This document shows positions 27,778 to 33,261 of a stretch of DNA of 33,261 bases, one piece after another. Origin of the DNA: Phyllobacteriaceae bacterium UBA1940 (GTDB lineage Bacteria; Pseudomonadota; Alphaproteobacteria; Rhizobiales; Rhizobiaceae); contig DDFA01000108.1 in NCBI GenBank assembly GCA_002336975.1, forward strand, positions 1 to 33,261, in the 5' to 3' direction. Position 1 is the stretch's first letter. The number at the start of each line of letters is the position of its first letter. The notes beneath the pieces were generated by a model. The model was not told the origin of the DNA. It worked only from the letters and a program-made list of their open reading frames with translations, and did not search any database. The position numbers were made by a program, and so were the translations under genes.

Positions 27778-27801
27778 CCGTTCGACCGAGCGGTCGAACG
27801 G
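27778..27801. repeat. 24-bp perfect palindrome upstream of the lipoprotein gene
   Basis: CCGTTCGACCG and its complement CGGTCGAACGG (11-bp arms) flank a 2-nt centre. It lies 42-65 nt before the lipoprotein ATG and after the stop of the permease gene. No T-run follows on the minus strand, so it looks more like a dimeric repressor operator than a terminator. Use as a weak hairpin for the permease transcript cannot be excluded. Confidence 0.6.
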
Positions 27802-27834
27802 AAAATGTCTGAACCTTCGGGTCGTTGCGTAACG

Positions 27835-28794
27835 TTATGTTTCGGGCGTTAGCGATCGTGAACGCGGCCGGGCCCAGCCCGCGTAATAGCGGCTCAGAAC
27901 CGCCGGCGTCAGATACATCGGCGCCTGGAAACAGCCGATGAACAGCAGCAGCGGATCGACCGTGTCGGCCGGCAGCACCGACAGGAACAGCGCAATGTTG
28001 CGGTTGCCCGCCAGGATGCCCTGCGCCACCGCCCGGTCGGCGCGCCAGCACCGTCCGGCAAGCTCCGCCGCCGCCATCTGGACGGCGAAATTGACGCCGC
28101 TGACCAAAGCCAGCACGCCAAGCACACGCAGCGGATCGACCCTGAGCGCCGGCCCGACCGCCGACATCAGCCCGATCACCACCACCGCCATGACGATCGC
28201 CGACAGGCCGTCGACGGCGGCGATGGCGTCGCCCGACAGCGTCCGCCACGCAAGTCCGCGCAGGACGAAGGCCCCGCCGCACGCCGCCACGATCAGCAGC
28301 ATCAGGCCGCCAGCGGCTGTTAGAACGTCGGAGGGATCCCCGAACGCCGGGGTGAGCCAGAAAACCGGCAGCACGGTCAGCGGCAGCAGCGCCGTGCCGA
28401 CCACCAGTTGCCGCAGAACCGGGGCCGGATCCACCCCGCTCATCACCGCAAGATTGGGACCGCCCGAAATCGGCGCGGCCGCCAGCATCAGAACGAAAAA
28501 GGTCGCCGCCACTGCGCCGCCGGCCCCCAGCGCCGCGGCAATGGCGATCGCCGCGATCGGCATCGCGATCTGCAGCAGCGCCGTGATTGCGACCGAATTT
28601 CCGACGTCGCCCAGCGCCCCGATGGCCTGGCGCGGGCCGATGCGGAACGCCGACAGGAACAGCAGGCTGGCGATCAGAGGCCCGATCCACGGCCGCATCG
28701 CCAGCGCCAGGCCCGGCAGCGCAACGCCGGCGACGAGCCCCAGGATCAGCACCAGCCGCCCGTGCCGCGCCGCGGCTCCAAGCAACTGCGTCAT
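27835..28794 (-). CDS. BASS-like (bile acid:sodium symporter family type) permease
   Basis: This is a polytopic membrane protein of 319 residues with about nine or ten hydrophobic helices. ISGGPNLAVMSGVDP and GNRNIALFLSVLP resemble the two crossing-region motifs of bile acid:sodium symporter family transporters; the substrate cannot be predicted. The ATG at 28792-28794 shares one base with the regulator's stop (TGATG), indicating coupling. The frame stays open upstream, but only as a shadow of the regulator gene. It ends the TRAP operon. The family call is from motif memory, and the product could also be described simply as a hypothetical transporter. Confidence 0.65.
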   Translation of the reverse strand: MTQLLGAAARHGRLVLILGLVAGVALPGLALAMRPWIGPLIASLLFLSAFRIGPRQAIGALGDVGNSVAITALLQIAMPIAAIAIAAALGAGGAVAATFFVLMLAAAPISGGPNLAVMSGVDPAPVLRQLVVGTALLPLTVLPVFWLTPAFGDPSDVLTAAGGLMLLIVAACGGAFVLRGLAWRTLSGDAIAAVDGLSAIVMAVVVIGLMSAVGPALRVDPLRVLGVLALVSGVNFAVQMAAAELAGRCWRADRAVAQGILAGNRNIALFLSVLPADTVDPLLLFIGCFQAPMYLTPAVLSRYYAGWARPRSRSLTPET

Positions 28795-29312
28795 CAGATC
28801 GAGGCCGCGGCCCGCGCCGCCTGGTCGTAGTGCCCCGATAGAGCGCGCAAGGTGGCGGCGACGTTCGACACCGCCTGCGGGTCGAGCCCCAGTCCCCTGA
28901 CCGACTGCACCAGCACCGCCTCGCGCACCGAACGGTAGCGCAGGCAGACCTCGACGCCTTTCGGCGTCGTGCCGATCAGCTTTTCCTTGCCCGACCGCGT
29001 GCTTTTCAAGAGCCCCCGCTTTTCGAGCTTCTTCACTGCATAGCCGACGACATGGGTGTCCTCGATGCCGAGCACGATGCACAGATCGCTCAGACGCTTC
29101 GGCCGGTCGCGATGGTTGCACGAATGCAGCACCAGCACGTCGATCGACGCCAGGCCCGGCTCGCCGGCCGCCGTCATGCAATGAACCATCCATCGGTTGA
29201 AGGCGTGCCCGGCCAGGATCATGCCGAACTCCAGCTCCGACAGCGCCGGCAGCGCCCCGTCGGCCAGATGGGCCGACGACACGATCGGGCCGATTTTTTC
29301 CGTCTTTTCCAT
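28794..29312 (-). CDS. MarR-type winged-helix transcriptional regulator
   Basis: The 172-residue protein has a predicted winged helix at about 50-125. The recognition-helix region is RLSDLCIVLGIEDTHVVGYAVKKLEKRGLL, followed by the wing KSTRSGKEKLIGTTPKGVEV. A C-terminal helical part could mediate dimerisation. MarR-type proteins usually respond to small ligands and repress neighbouring genes. The GGGAAGG ribosome site overlaps the end of dctM (10-nt gap), so it is encoded within the TRAP operon it may control. A candidate operator is the palindrome at 32286-32311, but this link is inference. Confidence 0.82.
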   Translation of the reverse strand: MEKTEKIGPIVSSAHLADGALPALSELEFGMILAGHAFNRWMVHCMTAAGEPGLASIDVLVLHSCNHRDRPKRLSDLCIVLGIEDTHVVGYAVKKLEKRGLLKSTRSGKEKLIGTTPKGVEVCLRYRSVREAVLVQSVRGLGLDPQAVSNVAATLRALSGHYDQAARAAASI

Positions 29313-29322
29313 TGCGCCTTCC

Positions 29323-30630
29323 CTACCCCGCCGCGAACATGGTCCGCGGCAGCCACAAGGCGATGTCCGGAAACAGCGCCAGCAGCACCACCATCGTCAT
29401 CAACAACAGGAAGAACGGCGCCGTCGCCGCGGCGATGGCGAACAGGTTGCGCCCTGTCAGGCCCTGGATGACGAACAGGTTGAAGCCGACCGGCGGCGTG
29501 ATCTGCGCCATCTCGACGACGATGACCAGATAGATGCCGAACCACACCAGGTCGAAGCCGGCCGCCGCCACCAGCGGCATGATCACCGCGGTGGTCAGCA
29601 CCACCATCGAAATGCCGTCGAGGAAACAGCCGAGGCCGATGAACAGGATCGTCAGCGCCAGCAGCAATTGCATCGGCGACAGGCCGAGCCCGCCGATCCA
29701 GGCGGCGAGTTCGCGCGGCAGGCCGGTGAACCCCATCGCCGTTGTCAGCACAGCGGCGCCCGCCAGGATAAAGGCGATCATGCAACTCGTCGCCGTCGCC
29801 GACAAAAGGCCGTCGCGATAGGTCTGCCAGCTGAGCGCGCCCTGCAGCCGCGCCAGCACCAGGCTGAGCGCCACGCCGATGACGGCGGCTTCGGTCGGCG
29901 AGGCCACGCCGCCATAGATCGATCCGATGACGCCCGCAATCAGCAGCATCACCGGCAACAGCCGCCGTGCGGCGCGCAGCTTTTCCATCCACGGCGTGCG
30001 AGGCTCCATCGGCGGCATCCGCGACGGGTTCATCAGCGCCCAGACGATGATGTAGCCCATGAACAGCGCCGCCAGCATCAGGCCGGGCACGACGCCGGCC
30101 ACGAACAGCCGCGCGATCGATTCCTCGACCGCCGCGCCGTAGACGATCAGGATGATCGACGGCGGGATCAGCAGGCCGAGCGTCCCCGAACCGGCCAGCG
30201 AGCCGATCGCGAGCCGGTCGTCATAGCCGCGCTTCTTCAGTTCCGGCAGCGAAATCTTGCCGATTGTGGCGGTCGTCGCCGCCGACGAGCCGGAGACGGC
30301 AGCGAACACCGCGCAGCCCAGCACGTTGACATGCGCCAACCGCCCCGGCAACCGCCGCACGAACGGCGCGATGCCGGCGAACATGTCTTCCGACAGGCGC
30401 GAGCGGAACAGGATCTCGCCCATCCAGATGAACATCGGCAGCGCCGTCAGGTCCCACGAGGTCGAGGAGCTCCAGAACGAGGTCGCCAGCACCTGCGCCG
30501 CCGGCAGCGCCGGCTTTGTGGCGAGCGCCGCCAGCGCCACCAGCGACAGCGAGAACGCCACCCACAGGCCGAGCGCAAGTGCGCCCAGCATCACCACGAT
30601 CAACAGCAGCGAGAGTTCGAACACGCCCAT
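29323..30630 (-). CDS. dctM: TRAP transporter large permease (DctM family)
   Basis: DctM is the ion-coupled translocation subunit of TRAP transporters in the inner membrane. The 435 residues contain about twelve hydrophobic segments. Family motifs are TALPMFIWMGEIL, AAVSGSSAATTATIGKISLPELKKRGY, SGTLGLLIPPSIILIVYG, GVASPTEAAVIG and the C-terminal ITPPVGFNLFVIQGL. It starts 1 nt after the dctQ stop and is followed after 10 nt by the MarR gene. Its substrate is set by DctP. Confidence 0.96.
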   Translation of the reverse strand: MGVFELSLLLIVVMLGALALGLWVAFSLSLVALAALATKPALPAAQVLATSFWSSSTSWDLTALPMFIWMGEILFRSRLSEDMFAGIAPFVRRLPGRLAHVNVLGCAVFAAVSGSSAATTATIGKISLPELKKRGYDDRLAIGSLAGSGTLGLLIPPSIILIVYGAAVEESIARLFVAGVVPGLMLAALFMGYIIVWALMNPSRMPPMEPRTPWMEKLRAARRLLPVMLLIAGVIGSIYGGVASPTEAAVIGVALSLVLARLQGALSWQTYRDGLLSATATSCMIAFILAGAAVLTTAMGFTGLPRELAAWIGGLGLSPMQLLLALTILFIGLGCFLDGISMVVLTTAVIMPLVAAAGFDLVWFGIYLVIVVEMAQITPPVGFNLFVIQGLTGRNLFAIAAATAPFFLLLMTMVVLLALFPDIALWLPRTMFAAG

Positions 30631-30631
30631 C

Positions 30632-31165
30632 TCAGACCTCGCTGGCGCCGGGCAAGGGTTGGCCTCGCGTCGCCGTGCGCCAGGTCACGTCGACCAGCGC
30701 CACTGTCAACAGCAGCAGGCCGAGCGCCATCGCCGACTGCGGCAGCCACAACGGCGCCGGCACGAAGCCGTACGACACGTCATTGTAGCGCCAGCTCTTC
30801 AGCGCCAGTTCCGTGACCGCATAGGTGAAATATCCGGCCAGCAGGGCGGCAGCCACGCCGGAGGCGGTTTCGACCACCCTCCGCAGTCCGGCCGGCAGAC
30901 GTTCGACCAGGATGCCGACGCGGATATGACCGCCAATGGTCAGCGTATGGGACAGCGCCAGAAAACTCGCCGCCGCGAGCAGGAAACCACAGATTTCGGC
31001 GATCGACGGCACGATGAAGCCAAGCGGCGGCAATCCGGCCAGACGCATCGCGCTGTCGGCCAGCCGCGCGCCGACCTGGATCAGCACCAGCATAAAGATC
31101 AGCACCAGCGCGACCGCCGCGGCATAGCCTGCCAAGCGATACGCGCCGTCGAGCAAAGTGCGCAC
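30632..31165 (-). CDS. dctQ: TRAP transporter small permease (DctQ family)
   Basis: DctQ is the four-helix small membrane subunit that pairs with DctM. The 177-residue product has four hydrophobic segments (about 13-35, 52-72, 93-118 and 143-162) and the family stretch EICGFLLAAASFLALSHTL with GGHIRVGIL. The start is a GTG at 31163-31165 preceded by AGGGAGGG at 4 nt. It follows dctP after 61 nt containing a strong hairpin and is nearly fused to dctM (1-nt gap). Confidence 0.92.
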   Translation of the reverse strand: MRTLLDGAYRLAGYAAAVALVLIFMLVLIQVGARLADSAMRLAGLPPLGFIVPSIAEICGFLLAAASFLALSHTLTIGGHIRVGILVERLPAGLRRVVETASGVAAALLAGYFTYAVTELALKSWRYNDVSYGFVPAPLWLPQSAMALGLLLLTVALVDVTWRTATRGQPLPGASEV

Positions 31166-31186
31166 ACGACCCTCCCTGAAGATGAA

Positions 31187-31215
31187 GCGGCCCCGGACGC
31201 CATGTCCAGGGCCGC
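31187..31215 (-). terminator. Intercistronic hairpin between dctP and dctQ
   Basis: GCGGCCC plus GGAC pair with GTCC plus GGGCCGC (12-bp stem with one C-A mismatch, 5-nt loop). The minus-strand tail TTCATCTTC is not a strong T-run, so partial termination or 3'-end protection of dctP mRNA is more likely than full termination. Such a device would give more binding protein than permease. Confidence 0.55.
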
Positions 31216-31226
31216 AGATCGGCTGA

Positions 31227-32204
31227 TTATTGACCGTTGAAGGTCTTCAGCAGCGCCTCTCCATCGACGCCGGCGCGCGTCTTCCACTCTTCGGTGATGG
31301 TCTTGCCGATTTCGGCGAAACCGGCCTTCAGTTCGTCCGAAGGCTCGACGATGACGATGCCGTTGTCCTTGAGCACCTGCATCTTGGCGTCGTTCTCGAC
31401 CCGCGAGGCTTCCCAGCCGCGGGTTTCGGCGGCCGCCGCCGCATCCTTGACCGCCGACTTTTCGGCATCGCTCAGCTTGTCGAAAGCCGCCTTGTTGACG
31501 ATCACCATGTTGCGCGGGATCCACGCCTTGGTGTCGTGATAATGGGTCAGGAAATCCCAGACCTTGGCGTCGACGCCGGTCGACGGCGAGGTGATCATCG
31601 CCTCGACGCGGCCAGTCGCGAACGCGGTGGCGATGTCCGACGCCTCGATCTGGGTCGGCACCATCTTGGCCAGCGCCGCAACGCGTTCCGTGCCGAGATT
31701 ATAGGCGCGGAACTTCAGGCCCTCGAGGTCGGCGATCGCTTTGACTTCCTTCTTGGCGTAGATGCCCTGGGTCGGCCACGGCACCGAGAACAGCAGTTCG
31801 AGCCCCTGATCGCCGAGCAGCTTCTCCATATAGGGGCGCTGGGCGTCGTAGAGCTTCTTCGACAGTTCATAGCTCGATGCGAGGAACGGCACCGAATCGA
31901 CGCCGAAGATCGGGCTTTCGTTTTCGAGACGCGACACCAGCAATTCGCCGATCGGCACGATGCCGTCTCGAACCGATGTCTTGATGTCGGGATGCTTGAT
32001 CAGCGACTGGTTGGAATGGACCGTGATCTTGAGCGAGCCATTGGTCTTGGCGTCGACCTCCTTGGCGAACTCGGCAATGTTCTTGGTGTGGAAATTACCG
32101 TCGGGATAAGGCGTCGGCATATCCCATGCGGTCTGGGCGAACGCCGCCCCGGTGGCGAAAACGCCTGCGAGCACGACACTCGCCGATACAGTCATATGTT
32201 TCAT
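31227..32204 (-). CDS. dctP: TRAP transporter substrate-binding protein (DctP family)
   Basis: DctP binds the substrate in the periplasm and delivers it to DctQM. The ATG at 32202-32204 follows GGGAGGA at 6 nt and gives 325 residues; an in-frame ATG 60 nt upstream lacks a signal-like start. The signal peptide is MKHMTVSASVVLAGVFATGA with likely cleavage after AFA. Family motifs are AKEVDAKTNGSLKITVHSNQSL and DLEGLKFRAYN, where the Arg usually binds the substrate carboxylate. ATAFATGRVEAMITSP follows. The divergent 5-oxoprolinase gene suggests 5-oxoproline or a similar carboxylated lactam as substrate; some Bordetella DctP proteins are known to bind pyroglutamate. That assignment is inferred. 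Confidence 0.94.
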   Translation of the reverse strand: MKHMTVSASVVLAGVFATGAAFAQTAWDMPTPYPDGNFHTKNIAEFAKEVDAKTNGSLKITVHSNQSLIKHPDIKTSVRDGIVPIGELLVSRLENESPIFGVDSVPFLASSYELSKKLYDAQRPYMEKLLGDQGLELLFSVPWPTQGIYAKKEVKAIADLEGLKFRAYNLGTERVAALAKMVPTQIEASDIATAFATGRVEAMITSPSTGVDAKVWDFLTHYHDTKAWIPRNMVIVNKAAFDKLSDAEKSAVKDAAAAAETRGWEASRVENDAKMQVLKDNGIVIVEPSDELKAGFAEIGKTITEEWKTRAGVDGEALLKTFNGQ

Positions 32205-32273
32205 CAAAATCCTCCCGTTTGCTCTTCTTACATGGCGAAAAAAACCATGCTCCGGGCCGCGCAATCGACCCGG

Positions 32274-32304
32274 TTGACAATTACGTTGACAGTTTATCGA
32301 TAAA
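32274..32304 (+). promoter_or_regulatory. Predicted promoter of the 5-oxoprolinase gene
   Basis: A perfect TTGACA (32274-32279) precedes an AT-rich -10 region, either TCGATA after 17 nt (32297-32302) or GATAAA after 19 nt (32299-32304). Transcription would start near 32310. The 26-bp palindrome covers the -10 region, suggesting repression. Confidence 0.45.
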
Positions 32305-32311
32305 TCGTCAA
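32286..32311. promoter_or_regulatory. 26-bp near-perfect palindromic operator between dctP and the oxoprolinase gene
   Basis: The outer arms TTGAC/GTCAA flank a self-complementary core TTTATCGATAAA. Only the two 2-nt links (AG and TC) break symmetry. It is placed between divergently transcribed genes and overlaps the predicted plus-strand promoter. This is the expected layout for one dimeric repressor controlling both units. Confidence 0.65.
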
Positions 32312-32341
32312 TAAAAAATGCGAATGCCAGGGAGGAACACC

Positions 32342-33261
32342 ATGACGGCGCGTTGGGATTTCTGGATTGATCGTGGCGGCACGTTCACCGACATCGTCGG
32401 TCGCGCGCCTGACGGATCGCTTCATCCGCGCAAGCTACTGTCGGAAAATCCCGAGGCCTATCGCGACGCCGCCGTGCGGGGCATCCGCGACCTGCTTGGC
32501 GTCGAAACCGGCGCTCCGGTTCCGCCCGACGCCATCGGCGAAGTCAAGATGGGCACCACGGTCGCCACCAATGCGCTGCTCGAGCGCAAGGGCGACCGCA
32601 CCCTGCTCCTCATCACCAAGGGGTTCCGCGACGCGCTGAGGATCGCCTATCAGGCTCGCCCCGACATTTTCGCCAAGCAGATCATCCTGCCCGAACAGCT
32701 TTACGAGCGCGTCATCGAGGTGCCTGAGCGGGTCCGCGTCGACGGCTGCGTCGAAAAACTGCTCGACCCTTCGGCGATCCAGGACGAGATCGCGGCGGCG
32801 CGCGCCGACGGCATCGATTCCGTTGCGATCGTGCTGATGCACGCCTGGAAATACCCGACGCATGAATTGGCGGTGGCGAAACTGTGCCGGAAACTCGGCT
32901 TCTCCCAGATTTCCACCAGCCATGACGTGTCGCCGCTGATCAAGCTGGTCGGGCGCGGCGACACCGCCGTCGTCGACGCCTACCTGTCGCCGATCCTGCG
33001 GCGCTATGTCGAGCAGGTCGGCAAGGAACTCGGCCTCGCGCCCACCTCCGCTGCGAAGGCGGCAGGTCGCGCCGCGGGCGAGGCCGCGAGCGATGGCCCA
33101 AGGCTGATGTTCATGATGTCGTCGGGCGGACTGACGGCCGCCGACATGTTCCAGGGGAAGGACGCGCTGCTGTCGGGGCCCGCCGGCGGCGTCGTCGGCA
33201 TGGTCGAAACGGCAAGACTTGCGGGCTTCGACAAGGTCATCGGCTTCGACATGGGCGGCAC
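32342..33261 (+). CDS. 5-oxoprolinase / hydantoinase A family protein (N-terminal part, cut by window edge)
   Basis: Members hydrolyse 5-oxoproline or hydantoin-type rings with ATP. The visible 306 residues start [20 protein letters not shown], with the ATPase phosphate motif [44 protein letters not shown] and [19 protein letters not shown] follow, a pattern closer to eukaryote-like 5-oxoprolinase (HyuA-HyuB fusion) than to stand-alone HyuA. SSGGLT and [12 protein letters not shown] with GFDMGG are at the right edge. A GGGAGGA ribosome site lies just before the ATG. Whether a HyuB half is fused cannot be seen. It is divergent from the TRAP operon. Confidence 0.9.
   Translation, partial: MTARWDFWIDRGGTFTDIVGRAPDGSLHPRKLLSENPEAYRDAAVRGIRDLLGVETGAPVPPDAIGEVKMGTTVATNALLERKGDRTLLLITKGFRDALRIAYQARPDIFAKQIILPEQLYERVIEVPERVRVDGCVEKLLDPSAIQDEIAAARADGIDSVAIVLMHAWKYPTHELAVAKLCRKLGFSQISTSHDVSPLIKLVGRGDTAVVDAYLSPILRRYVEQVGKELGLAPTSAAKAAGRAAGEAASDGPRLMFMMSSGGLTAADMFQGKDALLSGPAGGVVGMVETARLAGFDKVIGFDMGG

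Noticed and set aside
28795..29193. Apparent extension of the BASS-like permease into the regulator gene
   Set aside because: The translation is a shadow of the MarR-type gene; the TGATG junction gives the natural start.
29197..31240. Large plus-strand open frames opposite dctM and dctQ
   Set aside because: Gln/His/Arg-rich antisense translations with no family resemblance.

Overview
This window comes from an alphaproteobacterium, most probably a Rhizobiales member of the Phyllobacteriaceae/Mesorhizobium type. The evidence is the high GC content, the gene order, the FtsZ with a long Ala/Pro-rich linker, the meso-diaminopimelate-type MurE, and lpxC, bamD, recN and ligA following ftsZ. The species assignment is inferred from gene content only.

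Positions 1-23412 hold a complete dcw (division and cell wall) cluster read entirely on the minus strand. In transcription order, from high to low coordinates, it is mraZ, rsmH, ftsL, ftsI, murE, murF, mraY, murD, ftsW, murG, murC, murB, ddl, ftsQ, ftsA, ftsZ, then lpxC, bamD, recN and a truncated ligA. Most neighbours overlap by 4 nt (ATGA) or sit within a few dozen bases, so they are probably co-transcribed and translationally coupled. The larger breaks are murD/ftsW (156 nt), murB/ddl (263 nt), ftsZ/lpxC and lpxC/bamD. Together the genes make UDP-MurNAc-pentapeptide (murB-F, ddl), lipids I and II (mraY, murG), and the divisome (ftsZ, A, Q, L, W, I). LpxC and BamD add outer-membrane biogenesis.

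Positions 23413-23805 are the control region upstream of mraZ. It contains four TGGGA-like boxes at exact 10-bp intervals lying over a predicted minus-strand promoter, which fits MraZ autoregulation. Divergent from it is a secreted DUF922-type putative metalloprotease on the plus strand.

Positions 24394-27736 hold the RNase P RNA gene (rnpB, minus strand), a secreted SLT-type lytic transglycosylase, an AmpD/AmiD-like amidase overlapping a TerB plus J-domain (DjlA-like) protein, and a small lipoprotein with a strong terminator. Apart from the J-domain protein and the lipoprotein, these are further peptidoglycan functions.

Positions 27835-33261 hold a catabolic or transport module. A minus-strand operon runs dctP, dctQ, dctM (a TRAP transporter), a MarR-type regulator and a BASS-like permease. 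It diverges from a plus-strand 5-oxoprolinase/hydantoinase A gene that runs off the window. The intergenic region carries a 26-bp near-perfect palindrome that looks like a shared operator. The working hypothesis is regulated uptake and ATP-dependent opening of 5-oxoproline or a related cyclic amide.

No tRNA, IS element, CRISPR array or prophage was seen. Most of the window is conserved core genome. The less ordinary parts are the regulatory DNA (mraZ boxes, an AT-rich patch inside ddl, a GANTC cluster before ddl) and the TRAP/oxoprolinase module.
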